From Anarhynchus alexandrinus (lineage: Eukaryota > Chordata > Aves > Charadriiformes > Charadriidae), in the NCBI GenBank assembly GCA_008711295.1, contig VUYV01000020.1, forward strand, positions 6,519,316 through 6,583,315: 64,000 bases of DNA, in the 5' to 3' direction. Position 1 is the first letter of the stretch, and the number at the start of each line of letters is the position of its first letter. Shown one piece after another: positions 1 to 10,739 of this stretch. Position numbers and translations under genes: made by a program. The notes below the pieces were generated by a model. It made no database searches. It was not told the DNA's origin and was given only the letters and a program-made list of their open reading frames with translations.

Positions 1-1295
1 CACAGGATTAATCACTATGTTTTATCAAATGTTAGAAAAAAATAAGTGGGGGCTGATTACTCTGCCTAGGTTGTTTTGTCTTCTTAGCAGCCTGTTTTGC
101 TTTGATTCACTTTTCATACTGAAGTTCCTCTTTCCTGTGCAAATCCTTCATTTGAGTTGTTTAAAGCATTTCACTTATTTGTTTTTTCCCTGTACATTAG
201 TTCAGGAAACACTGCAGCTCTTGATAGACCGTTTTTTCTGTCTCCGGAGGTTTCTTTTGAAAATCAGAAGGAAAATAATCTCCTGCCTTCCTGGTACGTT
301 CTGAAAGTACCGACTTTTCAGAGATTACTTAGGATATGCTTTTTATTAATAGGATCAGGAGAGGCAGCTTCCTAATGATTAGAATTTGTGGTTTTATCTG
401 AAAGTATTGTTCTCACTAAAATCTCTCTAATAGCATGCTAAATTATAAAAACATTAATTAGATCATTAGATAAATGGACATTAATCCTGCAGCTATGTGT
501 AATGCACCCTTTGATGTACCCTGCTTAGGAGCTTTAGGTCTGTCCAGCATTTCCTTTTCCCCAAGTATATTATTTTTTCAATAATTAATGCAGGTATTTT
601 GCTGTGTTTCTTTGGTGTTACTGTAGAAGAATAAGGTTCTAGTTGACTGGAAGTCACTAAAAGACCCAGTTTCCAGGGCATGAAACCCTTTCATTTAAAG
701 GGGCAAAGGTCGACTCAACAAGAAGTTGAGTCATGCCAAAAGCAGGACAAGTGTGTCCCCCGGGAGAGAACGAGCGAGAGTGAGAGGGAGAACGTCGCAG
801 AGAGGAATTCCCTGCCTTGGGAAGGTGTTTCGGTCTGGAGTGGGTTGTGGGTAGTGATGGATCACCAGAGCCTACTGGGTTTTCTTATCAATGCTAATCT
901 TTGGCAAGTGTGGAAATAGTTGTTAAATCATCTTATAACCATAAAGCAGTTCATATCCAGCTTCTGGACTTTCTAGTGTGTGTTCTCTAATTAAAACCAG
1001 GAAAATTTGTAATGCTGGTTACAGCAACATATCATTACTGTATTTTTTCAGATGTCTCCAATCAATAACAATATCGGAGGTCACACAGATTCCAGTGTGT
1101 GTATTTTGCAATCATTCATATTTTTTGTTGGTTTGCAGTATTAAAGAAAGCACATGTGCAGTGCTTAGCACAGAATTATTAGATGATCTGGGGAGAAAGA
1201 TGAAGAGTGAAATTAATGGGATTTGTTTTTACAAAAACTTTTGAGGCATTTCTGTTTGTTCACCTGGTGCTACTTTGCCTTCAACCTGTCAGCAT
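1..1295. other. Gene-free unique DNA (left edge)
   Basis: AT-rich noncoding sequence with no recognisable exon or transposon. Two small things stand out: a perfect 8-bp inverted repeat at 712-732, listed separately, and a short GA-rich stretch at about 761-793 that carries several CpGs. The open frames here are under 100 codons and resemble nothing I know. Confidence 0.5.
712..732. repeat. Short perfect hairpin with an AP-1-like site
   Basis: GACTCAAC and GTTGAGTC are perfect 8-bp arms separated by the 5-base spacer AAGAA. The right arm continues into TGAGTCA (727-733), the textbook AP-1 recognition sequence, followed by TGC. The sequence shows the symmetry and the site. A regulatory role is only a guess. 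Confidence 0.5.
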
Positions 1296-1938
1296 CATCT
1301 GAAAGAAAGTGCATAAGCATGCATGCGTGTGGTGTATGTGTGTGTATATGTGATCAGGAGAAAAGGAGCAAGACAGTACTTCATCGGGCTGCATCTGCCA
1401 AAGTGCATGCATTAAAAAAGAAAAAATATTTCTGAGATTTCACCCACATTTTTTCTAATGAATACAGCACCGCAAGTATATTATGAATTGAAGAAGCAGA
1501 AAACTATATAGTTCCATGTGTTATTTTTATGACCTTTACACTGCATTTCCATTTAATATGGGTTAATTTACTTGATTATGCAAAGCTGAACAATAAAAAC
1601 CTCCACGCAACGTAGGCTGTGGCTATATGGTTTTTACAAAGGTGTTACGAAGGCTTTAGGAAGTGCTGACTGCAGATTGCAAACGTGATTGATGGTTGCG
1701 GGTGCCAGACGTGTATTCACAGATAACGTGAGTAGCTGATTATACGTTCTCATTTCCTACTGAGTGCAGGCTGCTTCCCTGGGACGTACTCCTTTTGGCT
1801 GTTTGAGAGGTTTCTCTTGAGGAAAGACCTCTACGATAGCCCAGCAAACTGGATCAGAGCTTGGTGATAGGAAAATGTTGATAGATAATCTTAGACCATG
1901 ACTTTAAGATTCTACAGTACCTTGAGACATTTTACACC
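1296..1938. repeat. 643-bp duplicated segment, copy 1
   Basis: This stretch recurs at 2204-2846 with a constant offset of 908 bases. Reading the copies side by side gives five mismatches and no indels: 1368 G/A, 1396 T/C, 1430 T/A, 1472 G/T and 1893 A/G, about 99.2% identity. Copy 1 stops exactly at the N gap, and the last shared base before the gap is 1938. To its left the sequence is unrelated to what precedes copy 2. It contains a TG-rich stretch (about 1324-1352) and an A-rich stretch (1412-1428), but is otherwise unique. It is most likely an unmerged contig overlap or the alternative haplotype. A real tandem duplication is the other choice. Confidence 0.95.
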
Positions 1939-2024
1939 NNNNNNNNNNNNNNNNNNNNNNNNNNNNNNNNNNNNNNNNNNNNNNNNNNNNNNNNNNNNNN
2001 NNNNNNNNNNNNNNNNNNNNNNNN
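1939..2024. other. Assembly gap (86 N)
   Basis: A run of 86 unknown bases. The non-round length suggests a size estimated from read pairs rather than a fixed placeholder. The CR1 fragment to its right runs into the gap, just before the place where the catalytic FADD box of the reverse transcriptase should follow. A CR1 with an intact 3' end would need well over 1 kb to its left, so the gap is either mis-sized or the element is cut short. Confidence 0.99.
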
Positions 2025-2203
2025 ACTTGCTGAGGGTGCTCTCGACCCCACTGTCCATATCTCCTACAAAGATGTTGAACAGTACAGGTCCCAGCACCGA
2101 CCCCTGAGGAACGCCACTTGTCACTGGTCTCCACTTGGACATTGAGCCGTTGACCGCAACTCTTTGAGTGCGACCGTCCAGCCAGTTCTCTGGCTGAACT
2201 GGC
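2025..2203 (-). mobile_element. CR1 LINE fragment, reverse-transcriptase core
   Basis: Read on the minus strand, this 179-bp piece has one open frame with ENWLDGRTQ, then a short linker, then [19 protein letters not shown] and [10 protein letters not shown]. This is the LINE reverse-transcriptase block with the [11 protein letters not shown] motif, and it closely resembles avian CR1 ORF2. There is no stop or frameshift within it, so the copy is young or short enough to have escaped damage. The 5' side is truncated at about 2203 and joins directly to duplicated segment copy 2. The 3' side disappears into the N gap, and the FADD catalytic box would lie there. An 8-bp inverted repeat (GCCAGTTC at 2181-2188, GAACTGGC at 2196-2203) sits on the truncation point. 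What is present is only a fragment and cannot encode an active enzyme. Confidence 0.93.
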
Positions 2204-2846
2204 CATCTGAAAGAAAGTGCATAAGCATGCATGCGTGTGGTGTATGTGTGTGTATATGTGATCAGGAGAAAAGGAACAAGACAGTACTTCATCGGGCTGC
2301 ATCCGCCAAAGTGCATGCATTAAAAAAGAAAAAATATATCTGAGATTTCACCCACATTTTTTCTAATGAATACAGCACCTCAAGTATATTATGAATTGAA
2401 GAAGCAGAAAACTATATAGTTCCATGTGTTATTTTTATGACCTTTACACTGCATTTCCATTTAATATGGGTTAATTTACTTGATTATGCAAAGCTGAACA
2501 ATAAAAACCTCCACGCAACGTAGGCTGTGGCTATATGGTTTTTACAAAGGTGTTACGAAGGCTTTAGGAAGTGCTGACTGCAGATTGCAAACGTGATTGA
2601 TGGTTGCGGGTGCCAGACGTGTATTCACAGATAACGTGAGTAGCTGATTATACGTTCTCATTTCCTACTGAGTGCAGGCTGCTTCCCTGGGACGTACTCC
2701 TTTTGGCTGTTTGAGAGGTTTCTCTTGAGGAAAGACCTCTACGATAGCCCAGCAAACTGGATCAGAGCTTGGTGATAGGAAAATGTTGATAGATAATCTT
2801 GGACCATGACTTTAAGATTCTACAGTACCTTGAGACATTTTACACC
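2204..2846. repeat. 643-bp duplicated segment, copy 2
   Basis: This is the second copy of 1296-1938. Unlike copy 1 it continues without a break into unique sequence at 2847, so it is the copy anchored to the rest of the window. Its left edge at CATCTGAAAG abuts the truncated CR1. If the copies are two alleles, this one carries a CR1 insertion at the position equivalent to 1296 and copy 1 is the empty allele. Confidence 0.95.
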
Positions 2847-4784
2847 GCAACCAAGCGTTTGGAGGTTTATTTCACTTTCATTAATTACCCAAAAGTGTGA
2901 ATGCTCATTCCGCAGTTTATATGACCAGGTCTATACAGCCTTGGTCTTGATGTTGGTCTTAAACCACCACGGAAACAGACTTTCTCGTGAGATTTTTTTG
3001 TTATAACCCATTCTGCCTCAAGTTTTTTCGTCTCACAATCAGCCATTAACCAGGCAGTCAGTTGTTATTAAAACAAAAATCTCTCCTCTTTTAGTGCAAA
3101 CACCAACAATATCGCCTGGTAACATTCAGCAGACTCTGAGCTGTAACCTGCCAGTGCATTCCTGTTGTGTAATGCATTCACACATTCCCAGCAGATTTTA
3201 ATTTACTCTAGCAATGCCCAGACTAATTCACACACAGCACATTGTAATGCAAATGGAATGGTTAAAATAGATCACACGTCTCTCTTCCATCTCAATTTCG
3301 GTCTAATGTATCATTGCAGCTTATTCTGTAAACTGTTGAAGCCATCTTCATTCAACTGTAAACTAAAGAGACTAGATGTCTATCAGACGAAACCAAAACA
3401 GTTCTTGATTAATCACAACCTCTTGACCTAATGAGTGATAGCTGTGTTAAAAATGTTGTCATTATCTAAATGGAGTACCCCAACGTCCTGCAGATCCTAA
3501 GCAAATTGACTCTCTTCTATTTATAAACAACACTGGAAGATGAACTCCTGGGTTTATACTGGAAAAGGGACATCATTCATTTTTATCCAACATACCTGCT
3601 TTTAGTGATATTACCCACACACGTGGGTTTTAGAAAATCTTAACAACTGAAGTGGTTTATATGCTTTTAAGACTAATTTTGAGGTTTATGTGTACATTCA
3701 TCACACTGGAGCTGGGTGCTCAATATCTACCTAAAATGCATAGTATTAATAGTACATGTTAAAGTTCCTTCTTAGGCTTTCTGTTAGGCGCTAAACATCA
3801 TTAGCACTAGATATGGAATACTGCCTTTCTAGGGTTTGTATAAATGTTATTTGCTGTGCTGAGGGCATTTTTCCAACATGTAAAATGCGCATCTCTCTGT
3901 GTGCACGATAGAGTGATGAATCTTTGAAAAGCCAGTTTTGTAGCTACATAGTGCCAGTTTTTTTGATTAATAATCTGGTCACATGCAAGTAAAGATGCTG
4001 TTATAGAAAAAAAATCAAATTATGTACAGATTTTTTTTCCTGTTGCTTTTAATATATTGGCTGTTTCTTTCTACATGTTGTTCCAATGAAGCCTTGAGAG
4101 AGAAGAGGCCTGGATTGCACATGTCCCTAATGATTTACAATTCTTCTTTTCCAACAGATGTCTATTTGTTATGATATTACTTTTAATTCCTAGCAGGTAT
4201 AGTAGTTCTTATTCCTTTTTTTAAAAAAAAAAAAAAGAAGAAAAATTAGTATAGAACTAGTTATTGTGCTGAGAATAAATATGAGGTCAGTCACGAGTTT
4301 CTCTTTTGGAAAATAATTGCAATTTAATGTAACTAAAAAATCCTTGTCAGTAAAATGAACAGCAAAAATCATTCTATGTTTTGTAAATTATAGCCACTGT
4401 TCATTGTACAGTGAATGAAAAGCATTAAACAGCAAAGGCAGGGAGCCTTTCTCAGCCTGCCTGGATCGCACGGGTATATCTGCCGGCACACACACTGCCC
4501 CAGAGCAGCACAGGCAGGTGTGTTGTGCCCTCCCTTGGCTGCCAAGGCTTGTTGTACCAGCCCTGGGGGCAATCCCGCTGTACAGCCTGGACTTGGGATT
4601 GTCTTTTTTGGGGAAGATGCTCTGAAGCACGATCTATAGCATCCTCCATCCCACCAACACAAGTGTGCAGCCCAGAGTCAGGAGGAGCACCGGGATTTGA
4701 AGACTTGGCAGTGGAGTTGAAGATTAACACCTCCCCAGGAGCCCATCCATAGGCTGCAGAAGACTATTTCTCCCTGATACTTTT
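2847..4784. other. Gene-free stretch with poly-A and a GC-richer block
   Basis: No gene or recognisable transposon. There is a T-then-A homopolymer run at 4216-4245. The composition changes at about 4440-4750 to a GC-richer block in which several overlapping frames stay open for 60-97 codons on both strands. I take these as a composition effect, since none resembles a known protein. Confidence 0.5.
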
Positions 4785-5560
4785 CTTTTTTAGATGCCCA
4801 AGGGTTGCATTAGCTTTTTTGCCAAGGCTTGCCCTGAGGCTGCCTGTTGAGGCAATTATCCACAATCACCCCATAATCCTCCTTTGAGCTACTGCTTTGC
4901 GGGATAAAATCTCTCATCCTCTACGAAGAGACTGTATTCCTCAGTCTCCCCTTTAATATCTGACATTCAGATGTATGAAAGCGCACCTTGTCAGATCATG
5001 ACCGTTTAATCAAATGATCCATGTCACCCTGCAACAGTAGTTTTTCCTTCTCGGTACTTTTTGCCTCACAGATCTCTAAAACCTATGCAAATTTTACCAG
5101 CAAGGACTCTACAGTGCTGTTCAGACCTTTCATATAAATACCAAATAATGCTGAACCAGGAGCTGGTCCTGCTGGAATCTCACTGGGAACATTGTCTGAT
5201 ATTTCCTTATTATCAGCCACATTTCAGACATATCCGCAATCCTGTTTTTAATTAATGTGACCTGTGCTTTTTAGTCCTAACATCATGTGACACTAAATCA
5301 AATGCCTTGGAGAAGTCAAAGTATACTATAACAGTGCAGTTGTCTTTTGTAAGCAGAAGTAATTTTATGAAGAAAGGAAAAAGAAATAACTTCATCTGAT
5401 GGGGCCAAATTTCCATGTGACTATAGTAAATAATGTTAGTCTTATTTTTGACCTTAATTCTTTATTGAACCACAGTGGACCGTTCCACTCTTTTATTAAT
5501 GATAAGTCATCTGAAATTCCTCAGGCCTAAAAGCATCTGTCTGTAGTTGCTGTAATATTG
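4785..5560 (-). mobile_element. Ancient L3/CR1-type LINE relic with decayed RT region
   Basis: Read on the plus strand, this is the antisense of an old CR1/L3-clade LINE, colinear with the family over several hundred bases. It has the block around GCATTAGCTTTTTTGCC (4811-4827) and the 'internal control' block with CCTGCAACAG near 5028. Next come the degraded RT motif region at 5118-5192 (antisense of the SGVPQG block) and the CTTGGAGAAGTCAAAGTATA block near 5307-5326. The tail beyond 5450 (TTAATTCTTTATTGA) also fits. Many stops and indels show it is dead and very old, probably predating birds. The edges are approximate. The family assignment comes from recognising the order of blocks, not from a database match. 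Confidence 0.8.
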
Positions 5561-5678
5561 AAATTGTTCTAATATTGAATATTTCCAGTCTTCTGGACTC
5601 CTGAAATACTTGCTGCTTCCAAGTTCTTTAGGTGGTTATGAGGAATTTAGTTAGTGCTTCCTGGCTGGTGGTGTACCA

Positions 5679-5735
5679 GGAAGTTCGACTGAATGATCTG
5701 AAAGTCCCTTCCGACCATAATTTCTATGAAATCTT
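5679..5735 (+). mobile_element. Old CR1 3'-tail fragment, plus orientation
   Basis: The stretch GATCTGAAAGTCCCTTCCGA followed by TTTCTATGA resembles the CR1 3' end, in which a 'gatc..aaggtcccttccaacc' block precedes ATTCTATGA. It points opposite to the L3-like relic just to its left, so it is a separate insertion. It is short and diverged. The call rests on that single block. Confidence 0.6.
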
Positions 5736-8700
5736 TGAAGCTGACTTTGGCAATATTACAAAGGAAATCTGTAAGGAATGATGAACCGTTCTTGACCAAG
5801 ACTTTTCACTGCGGTTGTGCCTGCAGCATGCGGAAGCAAAACTGTGTTCCTTAAGATTTTACCTTCACCATAGAGATTTCTTGGGCCAAATCTATTCTTT
5901 ATAGCCTTCCACAGCATCACTAGAATTACAAGGCAAGAGTGAGTTTTATGTGATTCGTTTTACTAGCCTCCACAGACAAAATTAAGTTTCACAGAAAATT
6001 AGGTTTTTGAGGTACATTGTTTTATGCTATGGGCGTAACAGCCTGCTCAGACTGCTCATGCTCCAATGGTGTTAGTTGTGTACTACAGTGTTGTTCCCTA
6101 ATGTTTACCATTGCAACATACTAATTAGCAACAAAAAAGAGAGAGTTAACTGCTTGTTCAGAAATGAAACAAATTGCTCCTACTTTTTTGTTATTTGCAT
6201 CATAATATATAGACTGTCAACATAATAATATTTCACATGCTATATGTAACATAATGTATGTCATGATAATATATATGCGCAAATATAGAGAATATATATG
6301 ATACACATATAACATGTAATATATTAGATCTATTAGCTCTTCTAAGGATATATTGATGTTGCTGTCTATAATGTGTCTGAAGCTTGAAGAAATTTTCCTG
6401 ACCAAGCTTTCACCAGTTAGGTAAGACAAGGGCAGAAGCTTCTGCATGGACTTTGCAAGACTGCTGAGCTCTCTGCAGAACTGTTCAGCTACTGATATAC
6501 ATACTGGTGAGAATTCAGTAGTGCTTGGCTTATATTGGACAAGCTGTTGCAGTATCGAAATGTAAGGTTGTTTTGTCAGGGTCCATTGTCAGGGGCAGGG
6601 GACTGCTTATCTGCACTGGCTTAACCAACCCTTATGGCCTGATGCTTTCATGAGCTGTGCTTGCCCCCAGGAAAGGTCCTCCTGAAACTCTGCTCAACTT
6701 CTAATGTTTCAGGCTAATAGATGGGCTGACATCTGGTCCCCATTTTTACATTCTGCTGTTAACCCAGCCAACAGAAAACTCCCTGGATCAGTGAATTTCA
6801 TGTTGAATCAGTAGTAGTTAATTCCTATAGGTACCATGGGCATGTTTAGATGATCACACCTCACGTGGCATAATGTGTCTAGTATTGATTATACCTATCA
6901 CAATGCACTGAAAAATATGTTGCTTTGCATTGTTTTGCTGAATCCACATTTACACTGAGTTGACTAGTCCAAGATGAGGGAGTACTAATATTGTGTTGCA
7001 GAAAAAGAAAAATTCCCCAGATAATGCAAAAGCTTGACTTACTGGGAGTACGCAGAGTATCTTGCTGAGAGAGCTGTTAAGCAACTCCAGCTGAGTCGCA
7101 AAGCACCGATCTCTTCCGCAAGCTGCTCAGGCCCTGTCTCTGGTAGCACAGACAGGACAGCAGCTCAAAGCAGACTCCATGGAGTACCTTATTGCCAAGT
7201 AATAACCCAGAATCACCCTAAAACTCTGCAGAGTCCAGTGCTGAGATACCCCAGCACTCTGTGTGACTCCTATGGGCTAGGTAAATGCAAGTGGCCATAG
7301 CCTGCTCGTTTGCTGTCCTCAGGAGGAAGCAGCCTGGCTTGGCTTGAACCCATGCCACTAAGCTCCCCTGCTCCCTGCCACACAAGCCATGTTTCCCCAG
7401 AGGGGCCTTATCTCCAGAAAACTCCAGCACTCCCCTGTACCAAGCCTGAGCATTGCCTGGGCACTGGCCCAAAAAGCCTGGACCAATCCTGTGCTATAGA
7501 GCATGCTAATAATTAAATACGTGGACCATTTGGGGAAAGTTGTTGAGCCCTCAATCTAATAGATGAGCTGTAAGATCTAACCAGGCTTATTTGTCCTGTC
7601 TCACAGTTGGTCATATTTGGCTTGTGTTGATGGTGAAGTTGATCTGATTTCTGCACTGTGCTCCTTGAGTCTCCAGGCTGAGGGAGCTCTGGTCATCTCA
7701 GGTGTTGCCTCAGACCTAAGTTAGCTCTTTGAAAAGCCCATTCAGGATGTGAATTGCTTGGAAATCTCTCAATCTGAATGGATTTTCAGAAGCTGTCTTT
7801 CATCCAGCAGGTTAAATTAACATGGTCGCATGCTGAATATATTGGGAAATGTAGAAAGCACAGTGTTCTCCAGGCCTCTGGGATCCAAGAACGTTGTGTG
7901 GAAGGCTTGATGGCTTCTGCACAAGGTTGCCTTGAGGCTCCAGGATTTAACCGTTCAATCTTCAGTCTATGTGAAAGAGGCCACATTGCTGGGACATCTG
8001 TGCCGGCCTGGGCCCTGCTGGACGGCTTTCCCACAGACAAGTTAGCTCCATGCAGAACCATCTCTGGAGCCCCTCCACACGTGATGCAGGTAATATGCAC
8101 CCTAGAAAAATCTCAGAAAAATAATCAAGAGTTGATCATACTCTGATTCTTTGTAACTGATATTTAATTTGTTCAAGAATATAAGACAGTCTCACTCCCA
8201 CTTGTCCATGTATAAATCTGGAGGAAATCCACTTCTTTAGGTGGAGTTAGAAGGCAGCTTACAGTCTCTTCACAGAAGCAGAGTTGGGAGAGCAGATCCT
8301 CTAGACATTTAGCTCCACTTTACCTCCATGATTTGTCTGATGGAAATAACAGTTCAGGTGCAGACAGTGGGGGTGGAGGGAAATCATGTTCTCTATTACC
8401 TACATATCTCTAATTTCAAGCTCCAATTTTTGGAAGTAAAATAATTTGCCCCCCACATGGTATCTGTTTCTGGAACTTATTATCTGCTTTGTTAAGTTCA
8501 GATGGCATTCAGATAAGGGTAATTTAATTAGACATCTTAGTAATCATACATGCATACTTACTGCCACAGCAGGGGGTGGCTTCTTCAAAACAAAACCCTT
8601 CACATATTACTTAAGACAGCATGTTTTCCTTGAAAGATTTCACATTGTGTGCATGTATGTGTGTATCGCCTCCTTTTTCTCAAGAGTTCATATCACGTGG

Positions 8701-10541
8701 TGTTTCCCCTTTGAAGATTTTCATGTTGTTTGGGAATATCCCTACCTAGAAAAACTTCCTGTGCTTAGGAGGTGTTCCTTTGAGAAAATGCTCATTTTAC
8801 ACTGATGATCCACTGATGAAAGTGATAACATCGGGGGGGGAGGAGGGAGGTGCCTCCAAACTAAATTTTCTCAAGCCTGGGAGGACATTTCCCTGAGATT
8901 GTGAGACATACATGCAGATGATATTTCTTTGGGAATCTGCCCGTTGCAGAGGTGTCCTCACTCACTCTGCATTGCTTCCCAGTTTACAGTGTCATCATAT
9001 TTTCCATCTGAAAATCCAGTGAGAAGAGCATGTTTACAATAGTTCCATTAGGAATAGCTTGAGAAAGTGTTTAGTGGGAGAGGTCCAAAAGTAAGTGGGA
9101 AATGGGTTTATGGCTTGTGTTGCTGCTTAGTATTTTGCCTGTTCTCTTATTTGCAGATCTGCTTCAAGCTCTGTCTGGCAATTAGAATCAAGCTGAAGCC
9201 CAATAGATGAACTACTTAAAATAAACAAAAATTTGCATGACTTAGTTGTGCTGAACTTTGGGGAGATTAAAAATTTTGAATTGAAAGTGGAATCCAGCTA
9301 CTGCAAATAGCCCATACTTTGGAAAACAGCCAAAACAAAACCTTTCTGTAAACTTTCCTTGCATTTTGCGTGCTCAAAATCTGTATTTGAATTTGAGGCT
9401 GCAGTCAATATCTGGGTAAAAGAGCAAACATGTTGCACCAAAAAGTTCATAAAAGCGATTGTATAAACTTGAAAACTTATTCAGGAGAAAATGGCTTGCA
9501 AAAGAAGCAAAAGTGAAAATATTTAGGTTTGGCTGAAGTAGCTATGAACTTGATCATTATATGTATGCCATGCAAGTAAATAGCTTTTGGGTAGGTCTAA
9601 AGCCAATGTGAACCTTTATGTGGAAAATACTGCCTATGTGGGTATGGAAAATAGCCCACTTAAACTATAATTATACTGAATATGTGCAAATAAAACCTGA
9701 ATAAAACACCCATGTAGAAAGCATTTTTCTTTTATATTTCTCTGGGTATGTTCTATGTTATTCTCATGGTCTTAGGACAGACAGGATTATACCATATTCG
9801 TATTAATAGCTTGGAAGTAAACAGTATACAAACAAGCAAAATACCTTCTTAAAATGCACATACAAAATAACAATGGAAGAAAAAAGGATGTGCAACTGAA
9901 GTTAGATCAGATCTAACAGCCTGTTGCAACTTGTTGATTCCCTTTGCTGGGTAGGAACTTGGCTGGAATTACTGACTCCTTTTTTAAACAAGTCAGAAAG
10001 ATATTGTTTGAAAGAGAGACACTGGGGCATTGGGAAATCTGTTCACTTCGCTTACAGTGGTTTTGGGGATGGCATTACAACCTGTTGATTAAGTTTCTCT
10101 TCAGTAGCCAGTTGGGGTAATGGGACTGAACTCAAGAAATGCTGGAATTTGGGAGGTTTCATCTTTGATTCTCCCTTCTTGTATCCCTCCTGCTCCTAGT
10201 GCTCGCACAGCAGGATGAGAAAAGACCTGGTGGAATGCTCTCTGTACTGCTTCTGCTTTGGTTTTAGCATCTCTTCTGTTGTGGAAATCCACATCTGTGA
10301 TCTTACAGCAATTTCTGGCTGTGACACGCAGTGGCTCGGTGAGACTGTGCAAACTTGTTCTGTGAGCTTTGGTAAGGCAGGATCAGGCCTTACCTGTGAT
10401 TCCAGGCTGACTCTGACTTGTGCGAGGGTTTGCATGAGCTTTATGGAGAAGAGAAAAATCGTGTAACGAATTCGGTGCAAACTTGTTAGTTTATGGGTCA
10501 GACTACTCAGCTATACTGCTGAGCTGCACTAGCCCAAGTGA
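5736..10541. other. Gene-free stretch with low-complexity patches
   Basis: Noncoding and mostly AT-rich. A strongly AT-rich patch lies at about 6195-6345 with many TATA/ATAT steps, and a G run at 8833-8840 continues as G/A to 8850. The blocks at 7030-7500 and 7780-8150 are GC-richer and give a few open frames of up to 122 codons with no recognisable similarity. I see no transposon that I can name. Confidence 0.5.
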
Positions 10542-10739
10542 CGCCAGTCTCACGTGTGCGCAAGTCAACAGTGTTAACTCGCTGCCACGGCACAGCGAGG
10601 GTGGAAACCGGGGGTGGGAAACCTCCCTGAGGTAACCGGTTTTACAACACCGCTTCCATTTCGCTGTTACTTCTCGGTGTCGCACCAACTTCTGAAGGTA
10701 CAGCTGTTAAGCACGCAGGAGCAGAAGTTAGTACTTGCG
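10542..10739. promoter_or_regulatory. CpG-dense island with a Grainyhead-type site
   Basis: I count 14 CpG dinucleotides in about 200 bases (for example at 10542, 10553, 10559, 10588, 10596, 10637, 10651, 10681 and 10738). That is close to the number expected from base composition, while the flanking kilobases are strongly CpG-depleted as in most vertebrate DNA. A perfect AACCGGTT palindrome, the Grainyhead-like factor consensus, lies at 10634-10641. A related AACCGGGG lies at about 10607, and a GTTAAC palindrome at 10573-10578. Retained CpGs suggest germline hypomethylation, which would fit an enhancer or a small promoter. A recent insertion is the other explanation. No exon is recognisable beside it. 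The function is inferred. Confidence 0.4.

Noticed and set aside
1904..2320. 138- and 134-codon minus frames
   Set aside because: They run through the N gap, so part of each is meaningless. The only real content is the CR1 RT fragment at 2025-2203.
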